Assembly: GCF_907164915.1 (NCBI RefSeq)
Contig: NC_061869.1
Location: forward strand, 46,683,771 to 46,747,770
Reading direction: 5' to 3'
Source: Impatiens glandulifera
Lineage: Eukaryota; Streptophyta; Magnoliopsida; Ericales; Balsaminaceae
DNA: 64,000 bases
Under the pieces are notes generated by a model. The model did no database searches, was not told the origin of the DNA, and saw only the letters and a program-made list of their open reading frames with translations. Position numbers and translations under genes: made by a program. Below are positions 31,840 through 43,238 of the stretch, in pieces (positions within the stretch are counted from its first letter, which is position 1; each line of letters opens with the position of its first letter).

Positions 31840-34374
31840 AATGACTAAAGTAATGTTAAGTTATAGATATAGATGATAAATTAAATAAATAGCAAATGAA
31901 GCCACAAGGATTGGGCCAATACAATTTTATATTTTGTGATCCTAAAATTATAAATAATTTTTTAAATTTTTTTTATTTCTATTCAATTAATAATTATAAA
32001 TTTTTTAATTAACAAAATATATATATATCCTAATTAAATATATAACAACAATATCTCATATATAAAACATTTCATAATATATATAAAAAATATTAATATA
32101 ATAAATTTTAAATAAAAAAAGATAAATAATAATTAACAATTATGAAAACACATATAGTTTTTACAAAAAAAACCTATGAAAACATGCTTCTCCTTGCATT
32201 TTTTGAGGCAAAATTTTCAATTAAGTCATCATATTCTAATTATCTAAATACTCATTTTATTGATATTATCACTAATTCATTTAATCTTTATTATGACATT
32301 GTACTTTGTAAGTAAGTCTTTATAACTTCAACTTAGAAAAACTTCTCTATGCTAAAGCAATAATAACTGGTATAGTCAACAAAATGAGAAAAAAAAGTGA
32401 TATAGTGTCGGGTGATATGTTTTTAGTAGCCTGATTTAAGATAATATTAATGATATGATATTTTTACTCTACTCTATAATAAGAAAAAATATAATGATAG
32501 ATATTTTAATTTTTAAAGTGGTAAAGATTAAAGATAAACAATAAAAGTAAGAAAAAATTAAACAAATAACTGAATAAATAACATCATTACCTCGTATGAT
32601 TTGATGATTGTTGTTATGAATCTTTGTAAACTTTAAGAAATAGAAGATTATCGGCTATTAAAAGATACAAAGAAATATAAAATGACGGCTAGGATTGATA
32701 TTTAGGCTTAGTAAAATTAAAAAATTACCATTAATATTAGATATTAGGTTAGAAAAGTGCGACGCTTAGCTTAGCCTAGTAGATTAGAGTTAAAAAAATT
32801 ATGTTAATATTAAATAATGTTAAAAAAGAGTGGCAAAATAGTAGCGTAAAATATAATTAATATTTATATATAATATAAAATGAAAGAAGATATAAACGAA
32901 TAAAAAAAAAGTAAGAAAGAAATAAAAAAAGAGATAAAAAATTATATATATATTATATAATATTATTAAAAAATAATATTAATAATATAATATAATAACT
33001 ATTTAAAAAAAACATAAAATTGTGTCCTATGCAAGTTGTATTTCTTCTGAATGATATATGATTGAATTAGTTAATTTTATTGTATAACAATATATGGAGG
33101 ACAAAATAATTCTCAAAACTAATTGCCAAGTTAATTAGTTGCCTCCAACTAAATTGAGAAATTAATTAACTATTAATTATAATAGTTTAATTCTATTATT
33201 TCTTAAAAAAATATAAAGTCAATTTAAAATAAAAACATATGGAATCTATCTATATTCTAAGCGATATATAAGAATGTTAATATATATTTATTAAAGTTTG
33301 GTTTGATTATATATAAATATGATTATTTAATGCCATTGGGTTCTTTGGACTTGGACTTGATTGGTAAATATTGTCCTTTTATGTAAGAAAACAAAACAAA
33401 GACGCGTTTGGTAAATACAGCTCATGTGACTTCATCCACAACAAATTAAAACAAGCCAAAATGCAATATACTGCCAATTTAGTATTCAATTCTTTCGTTT
33501 TCCTATTATTTGTATCTTTTGAATATTTAAATATATAATTTTAATAAAATCATATAATTATTAAAATAATATTTTTTTTTCATTAATCACTAAAAATGAT
33601 CACCTTCTTTACACACAAAAAAAGAAGAAGTTGAATTCATAACATGAATAGCAAGAAATCCCTTCTAAGATTACAAAAGGAACGAATAACCCAAATTTGA
33701 AGATGAATCAATGTCAAATATTGTGATTTATTTTTTCTATTCGACTTAAATATCAATATTTTAACAAAAATTAATTTTAAACTATATAAGTTATTTAGTT
33801 GATGAAATTATAATTATATTTTACAAAGTCTAGAGAGACACAAACCATGAAACTGAGTAACAAAGTAAATATATTATTTATCATGAATTTGTACAATAAT
33901 TCAAATATAAAACAACAAATCAGAATTTATTTATTGAAAACAAACATGAAATTAGTCTTATACTCAATATAAGAAAAGAAAGTAAGAAAGTATGAAATTA
34001 AAATTAGGAGACTCTAACACAATATAAAAAAATAATTCAAAAACAACACATTTAAAGAGAAACAATCCTAAGACAAAAGTATATAGAGTTTAGCTTATTA
34101 ACTTATATTTAAAAGATTTAGATATATAAAAATTTAATATATAATAATTTTGTTTTTGATTTTGTGTAAGCTAAGTTTAACATTACATATATTTGTCTAA
34201 CTATAGAAGGATGGCAATGATTACCTAAAAATATGATTACGTGAGTATTCCCAAATTTGTCAGGGATGGTAATGAAAATTGAAATAGAGTAGAAAAATAT
34301 CGGCGGAGGAGATGGTATTGATTGATAACATACTTGGAAATGCAAAATTCATACCCAATCTATAGATAACAATA

Positions 34375-34421
<47 letters not shown>

Positions 34422-35000
34422 TTATTATATTAAATATTTAGAATTTTTATACTCTACTAACATTTTTATTCTTTAGTATTTCATTTCATTTAATATTTTT
34501 TATTATTATTTTAAATTAACAAAGATAAGATTGAGGAGAAATATACTATAATATAGTGTATTTAAGATACTTATTGAAGACTGAGTACACTAATTATCAA
34601 GAATGATAATTGAATACAAGATAGTGTTAGAAGGTAGAATTTAAATTTGTAACTATAGTAATATTAGGTCGAGTACCATATTACCCGAGGCATGGTGTAT
34701 TTGTTGTCATCCCTAAACTCAATTCTAATATTTTATTTAGATTTTTAAATTCAATTTTAATTAAAATAAATTATATAAAGAAAAAAGAAAAAAATTTAAC
34801 TAATTTGAAATTAAAGCTAAAAAAACCGAAATTTCCTGTCATTACTCATTACTTTATTTATTTTTTCTCTTTTTATTTTCAGTCTAGTCATTTTCACTTT
34901 TAGATATTATTATTATTTTTTTTTTGACTTTCTAAAGTCGACGCAATTAATGAAGTTATTATTTTTTTTAATATTGGAAGTGTTAATTATTTAATTCCAG
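31840..35000. other. very AT-rich intergenic DNA
   Basis: No gene, RNA or element with defined ends was recognised. It holds (TA)n at 34378-34416 and simple A/T-rich sequence. The last few hundred bases are presumably promoter of the downstream methyltransferase-like gene. Confidence 0.5.
34378..34416. repeat. (TA)n microsatellite
   Basis: A TA run of about 39 bp. Confidence 0.9.
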
Positions 35001-35396
35001 TGTAAACTCAGATCTAGAATAGTTATGAATTACAAAAACATATATATTTAATTATATAACTCTGTAGAGAGTAATTGACGGCAATAACACGTTCCGACGA
35101 AGGTGGGGCATGTTTCAGACTGCCTCCTTTGTCAACTCCGGCAGGTCGCTAGAATGTGAAAATACATAGAGACAAAATACAGAGAGAGAGAGTATTATTA
35201 TTGAATGACTCCATTGTTTTGACTTATCCTATCATCTTCCTCGTGAGGAATCATGACAAGTGAACACCCTTTTCTCTCTCACACATACAGAAGAAGAGAA
35301 GAAGACCCAAAAAAGAACAAATTGATTAGCACCATAAATACTTTACAAGAATTCAACTCCACTCCATCTCTCTCCTCAATCTTCACACCACCAAAA

Positions 35397-36698
35397 ATGG
35401 GAAGCACCGAAGATGATCACTTCCAAAAAAAGCATCATCAGCCAAACAAAACCAAATACATGCTCAAGCTCTTACTCATAATCATATCCACAAATCTCCT
35501 CACTATCTACATCTTCACCGGCCCTCTCTCCTCCACTACCTCTCCATCCTCCGCCGACTCCACCACCACCATCCTCCTCCGCGAACTCAACCACACCCAA
35601 ACCGAGCTAACCGCCACCCGCTCTCAAGCCGCCAATCTCAACCGACAACTCCAAACCACCAACAAACTCGTCGAAACCCTAGTCGCTGAACTAATACATA
35701 TCCAACAAACCCCCGACCCAACTCCAGATTCTGTTTCTGATGAAAACATGTCAGAAGAGGTCCAGCTCGCTACTGGGTCTCACAAGCTCCCCCTAGGGAC
35801 AAACAGTCGGACGGGTATAGATATTATGTATCCTTCTGTCGGTGGAGCTTGCTGGAAGTTCCCTGAAGAACTAGCTCAGTACATGGACTACAAAGTCGGC
35901 GGTGAATGCCCCACAGACGACGTATTCGCTCAAAAATTGCTAATGAAAGGATGCGAACCTCTCCCGAGAAGAAGATGCCGATCGAAGTCTCCGATAGGAT
36001 ATACTGATCCCAAACCCTTACCGGAGAGTCTATGGTCGACACCATCCGACACAAGCATAATATGGGAGCCGTATACTTGTAAGAGCTACAAATGTCTCAT
36101 AGATAGAAAAAACGCGCCAGGTTTCTACGATTGTAAAGATTGTTTTGACCTAAATTTTAGGGAAAAGAGCAGGTGGATGTTCGATAAAAGTTTGGATTAC
36201 GGGATAGATAAGGTTATCGCAACGAAACCAAAAGGAACCATTCGGATTGGGCTCGATATTGGGGGCGGGCCAGGCACTTTCGCGGCGAGGATGAAGGAAA
36301 GGAATGTTACTATCATAACGTCTTCGATGAATCTCGACGGTCCGTTCAATAGTTTCATTGCTTCAAGGGGATTGATTCCGCTGCATTTGAGTGTATCGGA
36401 ACGATTACCTTTCTTTGATAATACCCTTGACATTGTGCATTCGATGCATATCATGAGTAACTGGATTCCGGACATGATGCTTGAGTTTACTATGTACGAT
36501 GTGTTTAGGATTTTGAGACCGGGGGGATTGTTTTGGTTGGATCATTTCTTTTGCTTTGGGTCGCAAATGAATTCGACCTATGTTCCCATGTTGGATAGAG
36601 TTGGATTTAAGAGATTAAGGTGGAATGTTGGGAAGAAACTCGACAAAGGGAAGGACGAGTGGTATTTTTCGGCCTTGTTGGAGAAGCCAATGACTTGA
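35397..36698 (+). CDS. membrane-anchored SAM-dependent methyltransferase-like protein
   Basis: An intact single-exon gene of 433 residues. A basic N terminus (MGSTEDDHFQKKHHQPNKTKY) precedes one hydrophobic helix (about 22-42, MLKLLLIIISTNLLTIYIF), so a type II membrane protein of the Golgi/secretory route is likely. A coiled-coil-like stem (ELNHTQTELTATRSQAANLNRQLQ) and a Cys-rich segment (about 190-300) follow. The catalytic-type domain has a glycine-rich SAM motif, IGLDIGGGPGTFAARM (about 284-299), and RILRPGGLFWLDHFFCFG near the end. This matches the plant family of Arabidopsis At1g29790/At3g27230. Substrate is unknown. The frame is open upstream to an ATG at 35253, which would add 48 residues; I prefer 35397 because it gives the usual basic-plus-helix start. 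A (GA)n run at 35184-35195 lies in the leader. Confidence 0.85.
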   Translation: MGSTEDDHFQKKHHQPNKTKYMLKLLLIIISTNLLTIYIFTGPLSSTTSPSSADSTTTILLRELNHTQTELTATRSQAANLNRQLQTTNKLVETLVAELIHIQQTPDPTPDSVSDENMSEEVQLATGSHKLPLGTNSRTGIDIMYPSVGGACWKFPEELAQYMDYKVGGECPTDDVFAQKLLMKGCEPLPRRRCRSKSPIGYTDPKPLPESLWSTPSDTSIIWEPYTCKSYKCLIDRKNAPGFYDCKDCFDLNFREKSRWMFDKSLDYGIDKVIATKPKGTIRIGLDIGGGPGTFAARMKERNVTIITSSMNLDGPFNSFIASRGLIPLHLSVSERLPFFDNTLDIVHSMHIMSNWIPDMMLEFTMYDVFRILRPGGLFWLDHFFCFGSQMNSTYVPMLDRVGFKRLRWNVGKKLDKGKDEWYFSALLEKPMT

Positions 36699-37690
36699 TT
36701 CTCCTATTGAATGAAGACCACCGGTGAAAGTATTTTGGAACCCTTCCATTTCTGATGCAATTTCTTTTACTAGCTTAACTAGTGTTCATCCAATTTTTTT
36801 GATATCAAATAAAATTAACTCAATCATATAATTTGTATCCATTAAAAAAACAAAACTATAAGACTTTTAAAATTTATGAATCATAAAATTTTTGAATAAT
36901 AAAATCTCAATAAAACAAGTACTTATGTCTTATGAATGTTAAAAATAACATTGCAGTCAAACTTGTACAGGTTATCAGACCCACAATTATGTTAGGTTGC
37001 TAGTGAAATTATAACTATTTTATTGGTTAATTGACTATTTCGTATATGAGAGTTGTTCTTAAAATTGTAAGGCGATCAACTTTATTTGAAAAACAACTTT
37101 CGTATATCCATTTAGGATATTTGTGCATAGGGTGACTTCTCCCTAACGGTTTAAGAATAACATGCTTGACGATGTAATTATGTTCGGAAGTTGTTTCATA
37201 TTTCGACCAATTAATACAAACATAAAAACTTCATTTCACTTGAGTCATCCACATTCATATCATGAATCGACTTTGTACTCTCATGTTTTGCATTATAAAA
37301 TTTAAAACATTATATTTTATTTATCTAAAAATATGATTATGTAAAATTAAAATTTATTTATTATTTTTAAATAAAATATAAAAATTCAATAAATCACAAA
37401 CAAACCTGAAATATGTAATTAAGATTTATACAAATTTTTATATTTTGTTTTTCTTATTTATGTATATTTATATATTTTAACTTTTCTTATTATTTTATTA
37501 TAGTAAAGGAATAGATATATTTAATTATGATTAATTATTTATTATTTTAAAATATTATTTTTTTTCTTTAAATTTATAATTTTATATTTATATAAAGAAG
37601 AATAATAATAACAATAAAATAAGTGTTATAAACAAATAAAAAAATAACAAGAAAAAGTTAAAAAGAGAAAAATTCTTATTGTTTATCTTA
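36699..37690. other. 3' flank of the methyltransferase-like gene, AT-rich
   Basis: No coding region is seen. The sequence becomes strongly AT-rich towards the remnant of the older copia element. Confidence 0.45.
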
Positions 37691-37872
37691 CTTTATTTCA
37701 TATATGTCCTAGTTATTAGACTTAGAATATGGAGTGAAAGGTCTTATTAATTATAGAATATGAAAAACCAAAAGTTATAAATACTCCCGTATGTATATTG
37801 TCTCAATAAAAATATTACCAGTAAAACCCACTGGAATTAATTATGGTGAAGGGAAAGAGTGCATAATGGAAA
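37690..37872 (-). mobile_element. LTR remnant of the older copia element
   Basis: Minus-strand text from 37872 reads TGCACTCTTTCCCTTCACC..., then CCAGTGGGTTTTACTGG and ATTTTTATTGAGACAA. This is the characteristic R-region block of many plant copia LTRs. The upstream coding end of the same element resumes at 43239, on the far side of the younger insertion. Confidence 0.6.
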
Positions 37873-38378
37873 TGTTGAGTTTTGCAACAGCAAAACTATG
37901 GATCTTCTTAAAAATTAAACTTATAACAAATTAGTTTTCAAATTGTCTATGACGAATAACAGATTTACCAAGAACTGAAATAGCACAAAGCAATAAACGA
38001 CAACACAATATACGAGGTTCGGTCAAAATCGACCTAAGTCCACGGGAGGGATACGTTTCACTAAATCAAACAAATGTTAATAGTAGAAACTTACATGCCC
38101 TACTCTCAAATGAAAGAAGTGATTACACTATGAATGATTGGACTATTCCACAATCAAAAGCTCCCCCAATCTTTCTCTCTAGATCAGCCAAAGAATAATA
38201 AGAAGAAGAAAACCAAAAAATCCTAGATCTGTAATTCACTCTCTCTCAATCTTGCTCTATTATGAGAAAAATACCCAAAAAAAGTATTTATACTGTAACC
38301 CGTTTTCATAACAGAAAACCCTGACCCGTTTACCCGAAATTTAAGAACCCGCCCGCAATGTCAAGGAACACCTCAACA
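37873..38378 (-). repeat. 3' LTR of the Tork-type copia
   Basis: It contains the 'gaggttcggtcaaaatcgacct' block typical of Tnt1/Tork LTRs and 'tatttatactgtaacccg' (TATA-like). Its partner is 42737-43238. Confidence 0.9.
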
Positions 38379-38397
38379 ATTCTCCCCTTCCGAGCCA
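38379..38397 (-). promoter_or_regulatory. polypurine tract of the Tork-type copia
   Basis: The minus strand reads GGCTCGGAAGGGGAGAAT directly before the 3' LTR. This is the expected primer for plus-strand DNA synthesis. Confidence 0.8.
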
Positions 38398-38423
38398 TGG
38401 GAGAATATTGGTATAAACATTCA

Positions 38424-39935
38424 TCATTGTGACGCTCCTGCCAGAACCATTCCGGCTTTGGCACAACATATCTCATGCTTGCCTCTTGACAAACCCTTTG
38501 TCATCATATCTGACCCGTTCTCATATGTATGCACTTTCTCCAAATATAACTCCTTCTTCTCGAGCACTTCATGGATCCAATGGTACCTTCTTTGGATGTG
38601 TTTTGAACATGAATGAAAACTTGGATTCTTGCTCACATGTATAGCACTTTGTGAGTCACTAAACACCACAAACCTGTCTTGTGTAATGCATATTTCTTTC
38701 AACAATTCTTTCATCCATCTTATTTCCTTACAACATTCAGTAATGACAATATATTCAGCTTTTGTAGTAGACAAAGCAACACATTTTTGTAGACGAGACT
38801 GCCATGATACAACTCCTCCTCTAAAAGTAAATAAATACCCTGAAGTTGATCTCATTGTGTCAATATCACCACTCATATCTGAATCAGAAAACCCTTCAAC
38901 ATGTGGCTTTCCAGTACCATAACACAAAGCGTATTTGGAGGTCCCTCGAAGATATCTCATTAGCCACTTAACCGTTTCCCAGTGTGTCTTACCGGGATTT
39001 GAAAGGAAACGACTAAGTACTCCAACCGCATGAGCTATATCCGGTCTTGTACAGATCATTGTATACATCAGACTGCCTATTGCTGAAGCATATGGAACAC
39101 TGCACATTTCTTGTCTTTCCTCTTCATTATTGGGAGACATTGTCTTGTTTAGTTTCAAGTGTGAAGCCAATGGACAAGTAACTGGTTTTGCCTTGTCCAT
39201 ACAGAATCGATTTAGAATCTTTTCAATATATCTCTCTTGAGACAACCATAGCCTTTTCTTCACCCGATCACGAATGACCCGCATTCCAAGAATTTGTCTT
39301 GCTTGACCCAAGTCTTTCATCTCAAAAGACTTAGCCAAATCCTTTTCCAACTTGGCAATCTTGAGCTTGTCTCTCCCAATAATCAGCATGTCATCAACAT
39401 ATAGGAGAAGTATAATAAAATCATTAGAAACAAACTTTTGTACAAAGACACAATGATCTGTAGACGTCTTCATGTACCCATGGATGATCATGAACGACTC
39501 AAACTTAAAATACCACTGCCTTGGTGCTTGCTTCAAACCGTACAGACTTTTGACAAGTTTGCACACCTTTCTTTCCTCACCTTTCTTATTGTAACCTTCA
39601 GGTTGCTCCATATAAACATCTTCATTCAAATCACCATGAAGAAATGCAGTCTTGACATCAAGCTGTTCAACCTCAAGATCCATACAAGCAGCTAAACTTA
39701 ACACCACACGAATAGAAGTCATCTTCACTACCCGTGAGAAAATATTATCATAATCGATTCCATGCCTCTGGCCAAAACCTTTGACAACCAACCTAGCCTT
39801 GTATCTTGTCTTGCTATCATCACCTTCTTGCTTGATCTTGTACACCCATTTATTTTGTAATACTTTTCTGTTCTCTGGTCTTTCAACTAGATCATATGTG
39901 CCATTTTTCAGCAATGACTTCATCTCTTCATCCAT
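38424..39935 (-). pseudogene. reverse transcriptase / RNase H of the Tork-type copia
   Basis: A continuous 503-codon frame. The RVT_2 domain starts MDEEMKSLLKNGTYDLVERPE and has YKARLVVKGF, LDVKTAFLHGDL, SLYGLKQAPRQWY and the catalytic LLYVDDMLI (YVDD). RNase H motifs follow: GFSDSDMSGD, LSTTKAEY and FSDSQSAIH. It ends at GMVLAGASQ, 45 bp before the purine tract. All catalytic residues are visible, but it is cut off from the rest of the polyprotein by stops upstream, so it is listed as part of a dead element. Confidence 0.93.
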
Positions 39936-39965
39936 GACAGCTAGCCATTCTTTCTTATGAGCATC

Positions 39966-40367
39966 CTACAGAGCCTCCTTATAGCATATAGGCTCTCCAC
40001 AATCTGTTAGAAGGACATACTCTGTAGAAGGGTACTTAGAACTTAATCTTTTCTCCCTAGTAGACTTCCTAAGTACCTCTGTTTGTTGATTCTGTTGATT
40101 TCCATCTTCTTGTTGAACTTTAAAATCAGCCTCAACATTATCAACAAGATCAGTTTCAGTATCAGTATCATTTCCATGGCCTACAGCTTGACCTTGAGGA
40201 ACATCATCATCACTATATGAGTCTGAAGCTACATGTGGCCTTGTCTCCTCAACATCATGAGACAACTCAAGACCAGAAAGGTCACGTATGTATGCATCAA
40301 GCTTTTCACCATCTTCAAAATTCTCAATAGTCTGATCTTCAAGAAATACCACATCTCGGCTTCTCAA
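39966..40367 (-). pseudogene. integrase C-terminal/linker segment of the Tork-type copia
   Basis: The frame MRSRDVVFLEDQTIENFEDG...REKRLSSKYPSTEYVLL is the acidic linker normally joining integrase to RT. The motif R(S)RDVVF(L/N)E is typical. It is bounded by stops on both sides. Confidence 0.8.
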
Positions 40368-40399
40368 AACCTTCTTATCAACTGGGTCATAACACCTGT

Positions 40400-41239
40400 A
40401 TCCTCACTTTTCATCACCATACCCCAAAAATATGCATTGTCTAGTTTTTGCATCTAGCTTAGACCTCTCATCTTTTGGAATATGTACAAAAGCTCTACAA
40501 CCAAAAACACGTAAATAGTCATAATTAACATCTTTACCCGACCAAACGTTTTCTGCACACTTATTATTCAATGGCTTGGAGGGAGAACGGTTGATCACAT
40601 ACACTGTAGTGCTCATGGCTTCAGCCCAGAAATGCTTAGCCAACCTGGCATGGGAGAGCATACTCCTCATCCGTTCTAACATTGTTCTGTTCATCCTCTC
40701 TGCACACCATTTTGTTGTAGAGTCTTGGGAACAGTCTGTTCATGTCGAATACCCTGCTCTTTACAATAATCATCAAATGAGCCTATGTACTCTCCCCCAT
40801 TATCTGACCGCACCCTCATCAGTTTTCTTCCTGTCTCTCTTTTAACCAGATTGTGAAAGACCTCAAACCTTGCTGCAACCTCATCCTTGGACTTTATAGC
40901 ATATGCCCAAACCTTCCTAGATGCATCGTCTATGAAGGTTACAAAATAGGAAGCACCGCTTATGGATTTAAACTTCATAGGACCACAAACATCTATATGG
41001 ATCAGTTCAAGGACATTCTTTTTCAGTTCAACTTTTGACTTACTGAAGGAGACTCTGTTCTGCTTACCCTTCAAGCAATGCTCACAACTTTCAAGATGAG
41101 CATCCTTGAGATTCAGCAACTCATTCCTCTTGATCAAAACATTCAGCCCCTTTTCACTAATGTGACCTAGTCTCTTGTGCCACAACTCAGAGGATGACTC
41201 CATCAAAACAGAATATGCTACATCATAGACAATTCTCAA
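40400..41239 (-). pseudogene. integrase of the Tork-type copia, frameshifted at the catalytic Glu
   Basis: GAG-pre-integrase zinc finger: His pair in LWHKRLGHIS and Cys pair in CEHCLKGK. The rve core has Asp in HIDVCGP and Asp in RSDNGGEY. The expected catalytic Glu (QQNGVAER...) is lost because one G is missing near 40698, so the frame ends QQNGVQRG. It resumes one frame away as MNRTMLERMRSMLSHARLAKHFWAEA... (40694-40404) and ends at a stop near 40404. Confidence 0.88.
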
Positions 41240-41516
41240 ATTTATCTTGTATAAGGAACATCATTTCTTACCTTGTGCAACAACCAATGAACCCATGCTT
41301 AGCTTCCATGCTCCACCACTGAAAACATTATGGTAGCCTCCATCATCGAGCTTACCTGCTGAAATCAAATTCATTCTCAAATTTATCTTGTATAAGGAAC
41401 AACATTTCTTACCTTGTGCAACAACCAAGGAACCCTTGCTTAGCTTCCATGCTCCACCACTGAAAACATTATGGTAGCCTCCATCATCGAGCTTACCTGC
41501 TGAAATCAAATTCATT
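41234..41516 (-). repeat. 141-bp in-frame tandem duplication in copia pol
   Basis: Two copies of about 141 bp differ at very few positions (for example gaacatcat/gaacaacat and catgcttag/cttgcttag). They are much closer to each other than the two LTRs are, so the duplication is younger than the insertion. Confidence 0.9.
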
Positions 41517-41800
41517 CTCAAATTAGGAACATGTCTTACATCTCTCAATGTCATGAAGCAGCCCATGTTTGTCTTGATTCTAATATCACCAAGACCAACG
41601 ATCTTGGACACACCACTGTTACCCATGCGAACCTCACCATAATCACTAGCTTTGTAGGACTGAAAGTAACCTTTGTATGGAGTAATATGGAATGAGGTAC
41701 CTGTGTCAACAATCTATGTTGTTTCATTTGAAGATGTGCTAAGACAAGAGTCTTGACAGTTAGAAGCATATGTCAGTATACCATCTGAAGCATAAGCACA
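41240..41800 (-). pseudogene. protease region of the Tork-type copia with internal duplication
   Basis: Frames 41769-41551 and 41626-41261 cover the region between gag and integrase. 'GLGDIRIKTNMGCFMTLRDVRHVPNLRMNLISAGKLD' is the conserved strand following the copia protease. A 47-residue unit (LRMNLISAGKLDDGGYHN...CCSLYKIN) is present twice in tandem and in frame. Frame changes isolate it from gag and from integrase. Confidence 0.8.
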
Positions 41801-41869
41801 TGTATCTGCACTCTGTTCTTTTTTTTCTCTGGGCTTCACTGTACCCTTTGCTTTATCATTTTTAAATTT

Positions 41870-42599
41870 TCAGCACTCGTTTTTCCAGTGACCCATTTTG
41901 CCACAATAATGACAAGCACCATCCTTCTTTGGAGCTCTAGACTTGCTTCTAGACTTTCCCCTGCTCGAACCACTTCTATTATCCTTTGATCTTCCTCTAT
42001 CAGCCACCAACATATCAGACTTAAAAGGGTTTATCCCCCTTTCGATTCTCCTCATCAAGTAAGGAACTGGTGACAAATGTCATGTTGACTTTACCATTTG
42101 GCGCTGAGTTGTTGAGAGTGATAATAAGTGTCTCCCAACTTGCAGACAAAGATCCAAGAACTAAAAGTGCTTGCACCTCATCATCAAAGTTTATCTTCAT
42201 ACTAATCAACTGATTCAAAATATTTTGAAATTCATTCAAGTGCTCAGCAATTGATTTATTATCAATGTACTTCAGATTCACCAGCCTTCGTACTAGTGCT
42301 GCTTTATTCCCTGCTGACCTCCCAGCATAGAGAGCTTCAAGTTTGCTCCACACACCATACGCCGTAGTCTCATTCTCAACATGGTGCACAACATTTACAC
42401 CAACCCAGGAACGAATAAAGCTGCAGGCCTTTCTATCTATCTTTTTCCAATCAACCTCTTTTGTAGTCTCAGGTCTAACACCCTCATTTTCAATTGTTTC
42501 ATTCAAATCATCTGAAACTAACAGATCACTAATCATCAGTTTCCATTGCCTGTAGTTTGTACCATTTAGACTCACCATATCAGGTCTAAATTTCCCCAT
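41870..42599 (-). pseudogene. gag of the Tork-type copia, frameshifted
   Basis: It starts at MGKFRPDMVSLNGTNYRQW (42599) and carries the UBN2 gag core (WVGVNVVHHVENETTAYGVWSKLEALYAGRS...YIDNKSIAEHLNEFQ). The frame breaks near 42030. The nucleocapsid part continues in another frame (42076-41870), ending with a CCHC knuckle, CHYCGKMGHWKNEC, and then a stop. The long frame extends upstream to 42686 but the homologous start is 42599. Confidence 0.85.
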
Positions 42600-42724
42600 T
42601 ATTACTGCCTTAACAACTGACAAAAACCCCAGCAAAGAAACCAGTTGATCTCTTCTATGAATTTCGACAAATAACCAGCAGAGCACTCTACTCCAATGTT
42701 AAAACAGATAACCAATCAATACTA

Positions 42725-42735
42725 CTCTGATACCA
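42725..42735 (-). promoter_or_regulatory. primer-binding site of the Tork-type copia
   Basis: The minus strand reads TGGTATCAGAG, two bases from the 5' LTR end. It is a perfect match to the usual initiator Met-tRNA primer site over this length. Confidence 0.9.
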
Positions 42736-42736
42736 C

Positions 42737-43238
42737 TGTTGGGTTTTGTAATAGCAAAACTATGGATCTTCTTAAAAATCAAACCTGTAACAAATCAGTT
42801 TCCAAATCGTCTATGACGAACAACAAATTTACCAAAAACTGAAATAGCACAAAGCAATAAACGACAACACAATATACGTGGCTCGGTCAAAATCGACCTA
42901 CGTCCACGAGAGGGATAAGTTTCACTAAATTAAACAAATGTCAATAGTAGAATCTTACATGCCCTGTTCTCAAATGAAAGAAGTGATTACACTAGGAATG
43001 ATTTGACTACTCCACAATCAAAAGCTCCCCCAATCTTTCTCTCTGGATCAGCAAAGAACAACAAGAAGAAAACCAGAAAACCCTAGATCTGTAATTCACT
43101 CTCTCTCAACCTTGCTCTGTTATGAGAAAAATACCCAAAAAAATTATTTATACTCTAACCCGTTTTCATAACAGAAAACCCTGACCCGTTTACCCGGAAT
43201 TTAAGAACCCGCCCGCAATGGCAAGGAACACCTCAACA
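42737..43238 (-). repeat. 5' LTR of the Tork-type copia
   Basis: Partner of 37873-38378. It differs by scattered transitions such as cgtggctcgg against cgaggttcgg, which points to an insertion that is not recent. Confidence 0.9.

Larger units (their letters stand above)
37873..43238 (-). mobile_element. complete Tork/Tnt1-type copia element (5.37 kb), disabled
   Basis: Two LTRs (37873-38378 and 42737-43238) differ at roughly 8% of positions by eye. Each runs TGTTGAGG...CA in the minus sense. A primer site for initiator Met-tRNA lies beside the 5' LTR and a purine tract beside the 3' LTR. The internal order is gag, CCHC, protease, integrase, RT, RNase H, as in copia. Several frameshifts and stops break the polyprotein. 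It is inserted in an older copia of the same orientation. The flanks ggaaa and ataaa do not form a clean 5-bp duplication. Confidence 0.92.

Noticed and set aside
35253..35396. 48-residue extension of the methyltransferase-like protein
   Set aside because: The residues are low-complexity and leader-like; the ATG at 35397 gives the family's usual cytosolic tail and membrane helix. It cannot be excluded without cDNA.
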